DNA of 64,000 bases from Aestuariibius violaceus (GTDB lineage Bacteria; Pseudomonadota; Alphaproteobacteria; Rhodobacterales; Rhodobacteraceae). The DNA lies in the NCBI RefSeq assembly GCF_040779325.2, contig NZ_JBFONT020000008.1:47742-111741 (forward strand), given 5' to 3'. Of the stretch, positions 1 through 9,900 are shown in pieces; positions within the stretch are counted from its first letter, which is position 1, and each line of letters opens with the position of its first letter. The translations under genes were made by a program, and so were the position numbers. The notes under the pieces were generated by a model, which did not search any database, had not been told where the DNA came from, and worked only from the letters and a program-made list of their open reading frames with translations.

Positions 1-2599
1 GGTTCTTCCCACTGCTGTTGTTGGCCGCCGATTCAAGGAAAATCCGGGCGGTGCCGCCCTGCGAGGTGATAAACCGCTGGAGCAGGCGCCGGCTGGCCTC
101 ATCGGTCACGCCGTCGAGGTTGCCCGACATGATCGCCTCCTGATCGAGGCTCGCCATCTCGTCGATCAGGCGGCTCAGCCGGGTCTCTCGCGTGACCTCA
201 CGGGCCAGCGCATAGAGCGGCGAGGTCAGGCCACTCGCGAGCTCCTCCAGCACCGCATAGCTCGGCGCGTCGGCCGAAACCGAGGCAAGCTCCACCCGTT
301 CGAACATCTCGTCCCAAGCGACAATGAACTCGCTCCGGTACTTCGTCAGAAGCGTGGAGGTCAGCGTGGCAAGCTGGCCTTCGTAATCGACCTCGCCCGC
401 CGCCTCGCCCAGAACCCACTGGTCGTCGCGCAGCCGCTGTTCGGCCTCGTCGAGCGCAGGATAGAAGTAATCCCAGAAGCCCATGAAGGTATAGATCGAC
501 GGCACGGTAACGTCCGACAGGTCTGACCCGTCGCGGGTGATAAACACCAGATCACTGCCCCGCCCTGTCGCCTCTTCAAGGCTCCAGTCAGGCATCCCGT
601 TCGTCTCCGCCGCGTCGGCGATCGTGATGTAGGCCTGATCGACCAGCGGCATCCGGATGATCGCATCGCGGGCACGCGCGATCGTCTCGGGATCCAGGCC
701 GATCTCGACGCTGCGCGTGTCGTCGAGCGACAGCATCGCCTCCAGATGGCCGACCAGCGCCTCGCGCTCGTCCAGATCGCTGAGCGACGCGAACTCGCCC
801 CGGCGCCACTGCTCCTCGAACCAGACCTGGATCGCCTCGTCGTCAGAGCGCCCGCCGATCCCGCCAAGCAGCATGTAGACCTTCAGCGCCCGGTAGATCT
901 GCGGCAGGTCATTGTCCTGCAGGAAAAGCGGAATGCGCTGCTCCACATCGAGGATCAGCCGCGGCCGCAGCATCTTTTCCAGCGCGTCCGAGTAGGCCTC
1001 GGTCGCCGCGGCATTGACGCGGTTGCGCTGGCCCAGGCCGAAGCCTTCCCAAAGATCGCCGTCTTCTGGATCGCCATAACCCGCGGGCATCGACCGCAGG
1101 CTGTTCAGATAGGGCAAGATCGCGCGCAGATCGGTGTCGCTGACGACCTCGCGCTGGATCTCGAACCGGGCGACGTTCTGATAGGTCTGCCGCTCGCCCT
1201 CGGCCCGGGCCAGAAGCGTCGCGTTCTGCCAGTAACTGATCCCGAAGGCCGTCAGCAGACCCAGCGTCACGACCCCGATCACACCCATCGCTGCGGCGCG
1301 CAGGATCTGGCGCCGGGCAACGGCCTTCTTGTCGAACGACACCCAGTCACGCTCTTCAAAGATCACGCGGCGCAGCAGGTCGTGCAGGAAATAGCTCTTG
1401 CCCTTGCCCGACATGAAGGCGGGGGTGAAGGCGCCGCCCTCGTTGCCCCGGCTCATCGCGCCCAGCACCTGATCGATCGGCGTGCCTTCCTGCGTGCCCG
1501 AGGTGAAGTAGAACCCCCGCAGGATCGCGTTCGTCTTGTACCGCGTCGGCTCGAACACCCGCTGCAGGAAGTCGCTGACATTGTCGCGCAGCAGCGCCAT
1601 CTGCCCCGGCAGACCGAAGATCGCGATCCGGCTGATGCCGTCCGGTTCCTCGTTCATCCGGTCGATGATCTCGTCCGACAGGCGGCTGACCAGCTGGTCG
1701 AACTCTTGCGGCACCTTGTCGTAGGTCTGTTCCTTGCGGTCCTTCGTCTGGAAGGTCACGCCCCAGACATTCTTGCGCCGGTTCAGGCTGAACGAGCTGA
1801 AATATTCCCGGAAGCCCGAGATCAGGTCGCATTTGGTGAAGACGACATAGACCGGGAAGTCGACCCTCAGCGTCTCGTGGATCTCGCCCAGCCGCTCGCG
1901 CACGATCTCGGCGTGGCGGGTCAGTTCGGCCTCGTTCGAATTCAGCATATCCTCGACCGAGAAGGCCAGGATGATGCCGTTGATCGGCTGGTCCGACCGG
2001 GCCTTTTTCAGCAACTCAAGGAAGGCCGTCCAGCTCTTGCTGTCGGCCTCGGCGTCGCTGTCCTGCGTGGTGTAGCGGCCCGCCGTGTCGATCAGCACCG
2101 CCTCTTCCGAGAACCACCAATCGGTGTAGCGCGTGCCGCCGAACCCTTCGATGACGCCGCCCTCGTCCTTGTTCGCCAGCGGAAATTCCAGGCCGGAGTT
2201 TTCCAGCGCCGTCGTCTTGCCCGCCCCCGGCGGGCCGATGATGACGTACCATGGCAGGTCGTAGAGATAGCTTGCCCCGCCCGATTTCTTCAGCGTGGCC
2301 AGCGCCTTGGTCATCCGCTCGGACAGCTCCTTGGCGTCGCCTTCCACGACCTGCGGGATCATCGCCTCTTCCAGCTCTGCCGCCTTCTTGCGCCGCTTGC
2401 GCCAGCGGATCAGGAAGACGACCAGCAGAATGCCGTAAAGCACGCCAAGGACGGTCAGCCGCAGCCAGAGCGACGCGAAGACGCCGCCGATCATCTCGCC
2501 GCCGAACCAGATCGCGACGCCAAGGCAGATCAGGCCGATGACGATCAGCGGCCAGCGCATCCACGACTTGTAGCGAGGTCTGGGCAAACGGATCCGCAT
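1..2599 (-). CDS. tssM: Type VI secretion membrane-complex protein TssM (IcmF), partial, C-terminus beyond window edge
   Basis: TssM is the inner-membrane, periplasm-spanning core of the T6SS membrane complex with TssL. The reading frame is open from the ATG at 2599 to the window edge, giving 866 visible residues of a protein usually near 1150. Two membrane segments lie at about residues 17-35 and 48-65, followed by a cytoplasmic GTPase-like domain whose Walker A motif GPPGAGKT is at residues 122-129. A third membrane segment sits near residue 430, after which the periplasmic IcmF-related domain begins. The start lies one base after the tssL stop, so it is the third gene of a tssK-tssL-tssM operon. 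No frameshift was seen in the visible part. Confidence 0.94.
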   Translation of the reverse strand, partial: MRIRLPRPRYKSWMRWPLIVIGLICLGVAIWFGGEMIGGVFASLWLRLTVLGVLYGILLVVFLIRWRKRRKKAAELEEAMIPQVVEGDAKELSERMTKALATLKKSGGASYLYDLPWYVIIGPPGAGKTTALENSGLEFPLANKDEGGVIEGFGGTRYTDWWFSEEAVLIDTAGRYTTQDSDAEADSKSWTAFLELLKKARSDQPINGIILAFSVEDMLNSNEAELTRHAEIVRERLGEIHETLRVDFPVYVVFTKCDLISGFREYFSSFSLNRRKNVWGVTFQTKDRKEQTYDKVPQEFDQLVSRLSDEIIDRMNEEPDGISRIAIFGLPGQMALLRDNVSDFLQRVFEPTRYKTNAILRGFYFTSGTQEGTPIDQVLGAMSRGNEGGAFTPAFMSGKGKSYFLHDLLRRVIFEERDWVSFDKKAVARRQILRAAAMGVIGVVTLGLLTAFGISYWQNATLLARAEGERQTYQNVARFEIQREVVSDTDLRAILPYLNSLRSMPAGYGDPEDGDLWEGFGLGQRNRVNAAATEAYSDALEKMLRPRLILDVEQRIPLFLQDNDLPQIYRALKVYMLLGGIGGRSDDEAIQVWFEEQWRRGEFASLSDLDEREALVGHLEAMLSLDDTRSVEIGLDPETIARARDAIIRMPLVDQAYITIADAAETNGMPDWSLEEATGRGSDLVFITRDGSDLSDVTVPSIYTFMGFWDYFYPALDEAEQRLRDDQWVLGEAAGEVDYEGQLATLTSTLLTKYRSEFIVAWDEMFERVELASVSADAPSYAVLEELASGLTSPLYALAREVTRETRLSRLIDEMASLDQEAIMSGNLDGVTDEASRRLLQRFITSQGGTARIFLESAANNSSGKN

Positions 2600-2600
2600 C

Positions 2601-4190
2601 TCAGAAGGTCCCTTCCTTGGCGATCAGAACTTCGACTCGGCGGTTCAGGGCGCGTCCCTCCGGCGTTGCGTTATCGGCGATCTCGTCCGCCGGGCCGCGC
2701 CCTTCGACCTGTATTCGGTCGGGATCGGAAATGCTGCCCGCCAGCACATCGGCCACGCCCTGCGCCCGCGCCTGGCTCAGATCCAAATTGGTCTTGTAGC
2801 GGCCACGACCCGACATCGGGATGTTGTCGGTAAAGCCCAGCACCCGGATCGGGCCGGGCTCGTCGTTGAGGACCTGCGCAATCTCGGCAGCGAGAGTGGC
2901 AAACTCCTCCTTGACGGTCGCCTGACCACTGTCGAACAGCAGGAGGTTGCCCACGCGCACGTAGATGTAATCGCCTTTGGTCCCAACCTCGACCTCGCCC
3001 GCCGCTATCCGGTCGGCAAGTCGCTCTCGGATCCGCTCAAGCTGCGTGGAATCCGGGGCTTGTGGCACGAATTGCGCCTGCACCAGCCGCTCCAGGCTGA
3101 CCGCAGGCACCCCCGCATGCAGTTCGTTCAGCGCAACGGCCACCTGCCCGCCATCACGGGCCAGAAGCGTCGAGAGCGTCGCGAAGGCCCCCACCAGCAT
3201 CACAGCGGCCACCGCCGCGATCACCCAGACCGGGGGTCCGCTGAACCGCCGCTTGCCGGCCAGCGGTACGGCGGACCAGTTGACCGAGATATCCTCGTCC
3301 GGCCTCGGGTTCACCCGGCGCAACGTCTCGTAGATCGCGTTGCGGATCCGGGCGAGCTCAACGGCCCCGTTTGGCGCCGTCCGGTACTGCCCTTCGAAAC
3401 CCAGCGACAGACACATCAGCATCAGCTCGAGCAGCTGATAGCGCTGCCCCGGCGCCTGCATCGCCTTCTCGGCCTCCTGAAAGAAGCCGACCCCGGAATC
3501 GCGCTTGCCGAAGAACCGCGCGACCATGGAATACTGGATCCAGATGCCCCGGTCCGCGCCGGGCAGGTTCTGCACGATATCGTCCGCAGTGCCGCAGAGC
3601 GCATATTTTGCGATCTCCGCCTCCTGCGGATCGGCGCCTGCGGCGATGGCGTTCGGCGTGTAATTGTCCAGCTCGCGGGTCACGTGTTCCATCAGCGGAA
3701 CCGCCTGCATCTCCACCAGACCGGTCCGCAACCGGCCCAGCAGGATCAGCAGGTTGGCAGCCGCCGCGACCAGCGGGTTCGACGATCCGCCGGCGCCCAG
3801 GCCGGCGCCCTTCAGCGCGTCCTGCAGCGGGATCTTCGGCCCGGTCTGCTGCATCGGCGCCTCTTGCCCGCCGCCGATCTCGGGGAAGAAGCCCTCGTTC
3901 GTGGTGCCTGGCCGTCCGATGCCGCCCGGTGTCTGGCTTTGCGGGTAGCCCCCGAAGCTTGGCGCGGGCTGCTGCGGCTGCGGCGCGCGCGGCTGCACAG
4001 GCACCGACCCGCCCAGCCACGTGTCGTCGCGCGACGGCTGGAACCCTTGCCCCGTCTGCGCCACCCGTCCCGGCCCCGGCGTGGGCAACGCGCCCCCGAT
4101 GATCGTCTTGTCGCCATCGGCAGGCTTCGGCGCCTGGCCGGGCTGGGGCAGCTTGCCCCCGAACACCGTCTTTTCGTCGTCCGATCCCAT
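2601..4190 (-). CDS. tssL: T6SS membrane-complex protein TssL (DotU) with C-terminal OmpA/MotB-like peptidoglycan-binding domain
   Basis: TssL bridges the TssM membrane complex to the baseplate. This 529-residue form has four parts: a Gly/Pro-rich N-terminal tail (about residues 1-120), the DotU helical domain (about 130-310), one membrane helix near residue 325-345, and a periplasmic OmpA-like domain (about 410-525) with the GFTDN and NxxLSQARA signatures that bind peptidoglycan. The ATG at 4190 shares its A with the tssK stop codon, which is why I prefer it to an in-frame ATG 24 bases upstream. The N-terminal tail holds three similar motifs, KTVFGG, KTIIGG and DTWLGG, with threonines at residues 8, 29 and 57. 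These resemble FHA-docking phosphothreonine sites, which is inference. Confidence 0.93.
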   Translation of the reverse strand: MGSDDEKTVFGGKLPQPGQAPKPADGDKTIIGGALPTPGPGRVAQTGQGFQPSRDDTWLGGSVPVQPRAPQPQQPAPSFGGYPQSQTPGGIGRPGTTNEGFFPEIGGGQEAPMQQTGPKIPLQDALKGAGLGAGGSSNPLVAAAANLLILLGRLRTGLVEMQAVPLMEHVTRELDNYTPNAIAAGADPQEAEIAKYALCGTADDIVQNLPGADRGIWIQYSMVARFFGKRDSGVGFFQEAEKAMQAPGQRYQLLELMLMCLSLGFEGQYRTAPNGAVELARIRNAIYETLRRVNPRPDEDISVNWSAVPLAGKRRFSGPPVWVIAAVAAVMLVGAFATLSTLLARDGGQVAVALNELHAGVPAVSLERLVQAQFVPQAPDSTQLERIRERLADRIAAGEVEVGTKGDYIYVRVGNLLLFDSGQATVKEEFATLAAEIAQVLNDEPGPIRVLGFTDNIPMSGRGRYKTNLDLSQARAQGVADVLAGSISDPDRIQVEGRGPADEIADNATPEGRALNRRVEVLIAKEGTF

Positions 4191-5521
4191 CACGCTTTCT
4201 CCGGCACGGCCCACAGCTCCAGCTTAAGCTCCGGCCAGTCGCCCGCAAAATGCATTCCGATCGCCGGCGCCGTCGAAAATTCCTGCCAAAGCGGGGTGTT
4301 CTTCTCGAGCAGGAAGTACACGTTCGACGAAATCACCCGGATCTGCCGCGGCGGGTTGGGCAGATGGACCAGCCCGATGCCCGGCAGGTTGTTCTTGACG
4401 ATCTCGCTCATCCGGGTATTCGGCCCGACCTTGCACAGCTCGGGGAATTGCTGCTGCACCTGCGTCAGCGGCTTGGCGCTTTCCACCTCGATGACGAAGG
4501 TCGCGTTGCGGAACAGCGTCCGGTCCGCGACCTGCGCGATGTAGGAGTTCTGGCGCACCTGCCGCAGATCCAGCCGCGTCGCCCGGCCCACATCCCGGCT
4601 GAGCAGCCGCTGGATATCCTGCACGACCGGCGTGAACGTCTCCTTCGGGTCGCCATGATCATAAGGCGCGTATTCGGGCGCCGTCCGCTTGCCCTGATCG
4701 AAGGTCGACAACTCGCCGGCCAGCCCGATCAGCCGCTCATAGAGCCGTTCGGGATGGATGCTCCGGCTTTCCCGCATGTGGCGCAGCGCCCCGATCTCGC
4801 GGTTCAGCGTCATCAGCATCAGGTAATCGGTGGCCTGCATCCCACCGCCCGCGGAGGGATCGGAAGCATAGCGCGCCAGGTTTTCCAGCTTGGCTTCGAC
4901 CCAGCCGATCACGCGGGTCAGGAACCCCATCATCACCGGATGCACCGTCAGGATCAACGCAGGCGGCGGCACCGTGTCGTCCATCGAGACGACGCCGTCC
5001 CGCACCTCGGAAATCCGCGCCAACCGCAGGCACTGATAGCCCGCCTTGGGCGACTTCCGCACCACCAGTTCCAGCCGGGGAACGGCGACTTCCAACGCCT
5101 GCTCCATCCGGTTCGGGCTGGAATTGTCGGCCACGACCTGCGGCAGGATCTTGTAGCGCGCCGCCTCGCCCGGATCGTCGCCGCCCACATCCTGCCCGTT
5201 CTGGCTGATATCGGGCAGCGTCAGCCAGACATGCAGGCCGGCCGCATCGTCCGGCACCTCGACCGGCAAGGGCAGCTCGTCGATGTTCGGCGCATCGAAG
5301 GGCGTCCCGTCCGGCATGATCCCCGTCACGGACCGCAACCCGACACGCCCCTGCTGCGCCATGTCCTTGTCCAGCACCATATCCGAGACGCCCCAGGGAT
5401 AGGGCGTGGTCACCCCCACGCGCGCCTCGATCAGCCGCTCGGTATAGCGGTCCGCCTGTTGCAGATGCTGTGGCTGAAGAAAAAGGCCCTCCTTCCAGGC
5501 GACCTTGCTGAACCAAGACAT
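4190..5521 (-). CDS. tssK: T6SS baseplate protein TssK
   Basis: TssK is the trimeric adaptor that links the baseplate (TssE/F/G) to the TssL/TssM membrane complex. The product is 443 residues, the normal family size. The N-terminus MSWFSKVAWKEG followed by LFLQPQHLQQ is the diagnostic TssK shell-domain opening. The start at 5521 is chosen over an upstream in-frame ATG because it has an AAGGGA ribosome site at good spacing and matches the family N-terminus. It is the first gene of the left T6SS operon and overlaps tssL by one base. The remaining T6SS structural genes lie 32 kb away on the opposite strand. Confidence 0.93.
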   Translation of the reverse strand: MSWFSKVAWKEGLFLQPQHLQQADRYTERLIEARVGVTTPYPWGVSDMVLDKDMAQQGRVGLRSVTGIMPDGTPFDAPNIDELPLPVEVPDDAAGLHVWLTLPDISQNGQDVGGDDPGEAARYKILPQVVADNSSPNRMEQALEVAVPRLELVVRKSPKAGYQCLRLARISEVRDGVVSMDDTVPPPALILTVHPVMMGFLTRVIGWVEAKLENLARYASDPSAGGGMQATDYLMLMTLNREIGALRHMRESRSIHPERLYERLIGLAGELSTFDQGKRTAPEYAPYDHGDPKETFTPVVQDIQRLLSRDVGRATRLDLRQVRQNSYIAQVADRTLFRNATFVIEVESAKPLTQVQQQFPELCKVGPNTRMSEIVKNNLPGIGLVHLPNPPRQIRVISSNVYFLLEKNTPLWQEFSTAPAIGMHFAGDWPELKLELWAVPEKA

Positions 5522-5627
5522 CAAAATCCCTTTCCGCGCGCGCGGCACGTCCCCAATCGCCGGCGACTCTGGAACCTCAGGGATCGGTGGTCAAGGCAGG
5601 TTCACCCGACCTTGACCCTTTGTGGCG

Positions 5628-6806
5628 CTAGAACTGCAGCCGCACCTGCGCGGTCAGACCGTAGCCTTCGATGAACTCGCCGAACCGCGCATCCGCCCGG
5701 ACCGAGGCATTCAACTGACGCGCATTCGCGAGATCGCCGGGGTCGAGGATGCGGGTGTAATTCACCCCCGCGCTGAGCTCGCCATAGGTCTCGAGCGTGG
5801 TGTATTCCAGCTCGCCCACCGTGCCGCCATCGACGAACCGCGCCTCCTGATCGTCCGCGAAGTCGTTATAGATCGTGGCGGTCCCGAAATAGGTGGTTGC
5901 CGACAGGCCGTCCGGCGCGATCTGCGCGCCGGCGATCGTGCCGCCGATGAAGCCCAGATTGCTCTCGGTCTCCCCGATCTCCAACCGGCTGCCATCCTCG
6001 AACCCGATATCGTCCGTATCGGTGCGCGAGATGGCGAAACCCGCCGCCGGGATGAAGGCCAGCGTATCGCTGTTGCGGAATGGCACGACATAGCTTGCCG
6101 CCCCGCTCAGCGTGTATCCGGTGCTGTCGAACTCGGTGTCGAGGCCAAGGCCCGCGAACCCACTTTTCGGGTCGTTTTCGATATCGAATTCCGCATCCTC
6201 GAACCGCAGCTGGATATCAGCTGAGAAGGGCCCGCGATTGGCCACCATGTAGACGCCAAGATAGCGCTGGGTGAAATCGGTCTCGGTCGTGCTCGACTGC
6301 GTATCGGTCAGCCCGGTGCCCGACCCGTTCAGTTCGAAAACCGGCTGCTCGGTATCGCCCACATTGACCCCGCCGGTCAGACCGAATGCAAGATCCCAGC
6401 CGTTGTAGAACCCGTTGAAGCAGGCATAATCACCGCCCAGCTGGACCCCGTAATAATCCATCTCAAGCTCTGTCGGCAGGGTGACGGACCCGTCGACGGT
6501 CGTATCCCCTTCGAGATCCGCAGTGCCGATCGTGCTCCGGCCCCAGACACCCTTGCCGCAATTGTCCTCGTCCTCGAAGGCGAGGCCGACCACGAACGGG
6601 CTCGATGGGCGGTTGAAGATCGCGTCGTTCGCCGCCATCGCCATCAGCGACTGGGTGATCGTCACGTTGTTGGTCACACCGGCGATACCCGGTATCCGCG
6701 GCTCAAGTATTTGACCATCATCGACGACCTGCGCCGCCGCAGGCAGGGCCGACGCGGCCAGGAAATACAGCGCATAGCGCGTGGATCGATCGAAAAAAAT
6801 CACCAT
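5628..6806 (-). CDS. Autotransporter-type outer-membrane beta-barrel protein with almost no passenger
   Basis: The 392-residue product has a signal peptide (cleavage expected after ALPAAAQ, about residue 26) and then goes within some 20 residues into an autotransporter-like beta-barrel ending in the BAM-type C-terminus LTAQVRLQF. The barrel is clearly paralogous to the C-terminus of the giant neighbour at 6903-15587: shared landmarks are NRPSSPFV, EDEDNC, GGDYACFNGFY and RILDPGDLANAR. It may be a passenger-less duplicate or an independent barrel porin-like protein. The ATG at 6806 is preceded by AGGGGG at suitable spacing; a GTG one codon upstream is possible. About 95 bases separate it from the upstream paralogue. 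The in vivo role is unknown. Confidence 0.85.
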   Translation of the reverse strand: MVIFFDRSTRYALYFLAASALPAAAQVVDDGQILEPRIPGIAGVTNNVTITQSLMAMAANDAIFNRPSSPFVVGLAFEDEDNCGKGVWGRSTIGTADLEGDTTVDGSVTLPTELEMDYYGVQLGGDYACFNGFYNGWDLAFGLTGGVNVGDTEQPVFELNGSGTGLTDTQSSTTETDFTQRYLGVYMVANRGPFSADIQLRFEDAEFDIENDPKSGFAGLGLDTEFDSTGYTLSGAASYVVPFRNSDTLAFIPAAGFAISRTDTDDIGFEDGSRLEIGETESNLGFIGGTIAGAQIAPDGLSATTYFGTATIYNDFADDQEARFVDGGTVGELEYTTLETYGELSAGVNYTRILDPGDLANARQLNASVRADARFGEFIEGYGLTAQVRLQF

Positions 6807-6902
6807 CACAACCCCCTAAAAACAGGACTTATCAATGGGGATCATGGTGCGGCAAACGGCCTCACCCGTCAAGGTGAGGCCCCGTTGTCGGCGCGATACG
6901 GC

Positions 6903-9900
6903 TCAGAACTGCAGGCGCACCTGCGCGGTCAGGCCGTAGCTTTCGATGTTCTCGCTGAACCGCGCATCGGCCCGAACCGACGCATTGAACTGCCGCGCAT
7001 TCGCCAGATCGCCGGGGTCGAGGATGCGGACATAGCTCAGCCCCGCGCTCAGCTCGGAATAGCCGCCCAGCTTCTCGGTCGAGGAATCCGTCTCGACCTC
7101 GCTGCCATCGGTGTCGATCCGCGTGAAGACGGAATCGAACTGGGCGCCGAAATCGTCGTAATAGGTGAACGTCCCGAAGTAGTTCAGCGCCGACAGGCCG
7201 TTCTCGGCGAATTGCGACTTCGAGAGCGTCGCACCGGCAAAACTCACCGTCGCGGTGCTGTCTTCGATCTTCAGGCGTTCGCCATTGTCGAACTCGATCT
7301 CGTCCGTCTCGGTCTGGGTAATCGCGAAGCCCGCCGTCGGGATAATGCCGAAGCCGGTATCGCCCACGGGGAAGAAGTAGCTCGCCGAGCCGCTCAGCGT
7401 CTGCGCGTTGCTCGAGAAGGTCGAGTCCAGGCCAAGATCGGCAGATCCCGACCGCGCCTCGTTGCGGATATCGAAATCGGTGTTTTCGATCCGGTATTGC
7501 AGATCGGCCGAGAAGGGCCCGCGGCTCGCCGTCATGTAGACGCCAAGATAGGTCTGCTCGAACTCGGTGAAGTTCGTGCTGATCCGTGCCCGGCTGCTGC
7601 CGTCGACCGATGACAGGAAGACCGGCTGCTCGGTTTCGCCGATATTGATGCCGCCGATCCCGCCGAAGGCCAGATCCCAACCGCGATAGAAGCCGTTGAA
7701 GCAGGCATAGTCGCCGCCGAACTGAACGCCGTAGTAATCCGCCGTCAGCTCGGTCGGGCGGCTGATCCCGTCGATCTCGGTCTCGCCTTCCACGTCGGCG
7801 GTCCCGCCCAGCGCCCGGGCCCATCCGCCGGGTCCGCAATTATCCTCGTCCTCGTAGGCAAGGCCGCTGACGAACGGGCTCGACGGGCGGTTCACGATCG
7901 ACCCGATCAGCGATTGCGTCAGGGTGATGTTGCTCGCGATCCCGTCGATCGCGGGGTTGAGCGTATCGCGCAGGGCGATCTGGCTGCCATCCCCGACACG
8001 TATCGGTTCGTAAACCAGAAGCCCCGCATTGATCGGCAGGGTCGACCCGAACGAGAAATCGTCGTTGTTCGCATCGAAGACGATCACATCGTCCTCCTGC
8101 TGGCCGTAATCCGTTGTCAGGTCGTTGAAGACCAGCGTGATATCGCCCGTGACATCGCCGTTGACCACGACCGTATCGGCCAAGGCACCGCTTTCGCCGG
8201 AGCCTGCATCGGTCAGGTTGACGTCCAGAACGTATTCCCCACCACCGCTGACATCGCCGTTTATCGTCACCTCATCGCCGGGCGAACCGTTCGCCATCCC
8301 CAGACGGCCTGAATTCGTGAGGCTGCCATTGATGGTCTGAACACTGTCGACGAAGATGACACCGGTATTGGTCACGTCGCCGTTCAGGGTGCCCGACAGT
8401 TCGATCCGACCAGAGTTATCGATCGTCGTGGCGGTCAGATCTCCATCGATCTCGGCCAGGCCATCGTTGTCGAGCATGCCCGTGATATTGAACGGATCGG
8501 CGCCGGTCATCAGGGTGCCCCCCGACGTGTTCTCGAAGGTCCCGGTCTGGGACCCCGCCATGGTGGCGGTGCCGCTGTTTGTGATGTCGCCGTCGGTCGA
8601 GCCTGTGGCGCTCTGGGTCAGTGTGTCCGAGGTGTCGATGCTGCCAGTGACCGAACCATCGTTGGTCATCGTCCCGTCATTCTGGATCGACGTGGCCGTC
8701 AGTCCAGAGCCCCCGGTCACCAGAAGGTCGCCGTCATTGGTCACGGACGCAGCACTCGTCGTCCCAGCCGCAACGGTGAAATCGCCCGACGTATCGACGG
8801 ACCCGGTGATGCCCAGTGTCTCCGTCGCCACGAATGTACCGCCATTCGAGACCGAGCCGCCGATGGTACCCTCGGCATCGACCGTCCCGTCACTCGTGAC
8901 GTCTCCGGTCACGACATTCAGCAGGGTCGCCGTCGCACCCGCCTCGTTGTCGAGCGACCCGTCAAGCGTCCCCGAGGCCGCAACAGTCACGTCACCATCC
9001 AGAAGGTTGTCGACATCCCCCATAAGCGTGCCGTCGACCGAGACCTCCCCTGAATTGTCGACATCGGCATCCAAGGTGCCGTTCACATCAACCTCGCCCG
9101 CATTGTCGACGCCGCCTGCGACTGTGAGCGCACCATCGACGATCAGCTCGCTATCGGCATCTTCGTTGGTGAACTCGCCTGTCACGGTCGCGCTCTCGCC
9201 GCCCTCGACCGTCGCTATGCCGGAATTGTCGAGATCCCCCTCGACCCGACCGTTCAGGATCATGTCGGCGTCGTTGTCCATCAGCCCCTGGACCGTCCCG
9301 GTCGAGGTCAGCGTCATCAGCCCGTCATTCTCGAGCCGGCTGGTGTTGATCCGCCCGGAGATATCGAAGGTTCCGCCACCGTTGATGACCGTGCCGCCGG
9401 GCTCGGTCACCAGCGACGTACCCACATTCATCGTCAGAGAGCTGCCACCACCCTGCAAATCAACCAGGTCGACATTCGTCGTCCCGGCCGTAACGACAAC
9501 GTCGCCCGTTCCAAGCACGGCGCCGCCGATCACCAGATCACCATTGATCGTGGTCAGCCCGGTCCCCTCGGTGGTGACGTCGCCGGTTACGCTGGTCCGG
9601 ATCGTTGCATCCCCGCTGTTGTCGAGATCGCCGCGGATTGTGCCGGTTGAGTTCAGCGTCCCGCCATCGGCATTTCGCACTTCGGGTGCTTCGATCGTTC
9701 CGGCATTCGTCAGCAACGCGGTGGCGTTGTTCTCGATCGCGACGTCGGAGCTCATAAGCTGGCCACCGTTGACGGTGATGTCGCCGTCGTTGCTGATCAG
9801 TCCGCCAACGGTCAGATCGCCGGCGTCTACGACAATCGTGATATCGTTATTCAACGCGCCGGTGACGTCCAGCGCACCGGTCAGGTCCGCGGTGCCACCC

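Noticed and set aside
1..2599. tssM as a broken gene, since several short frames appear there
   Set aside because: The frame from 2599 is continuous to the window edge; the shorter frames are in other phases.
746..2833. Long plus-strand open frame of about 695 codons
   Set aside because: It lies opposite tssM and tssL, has no family signature and mirrors high-GC third-position bias; the minus frame gives a full TssM.
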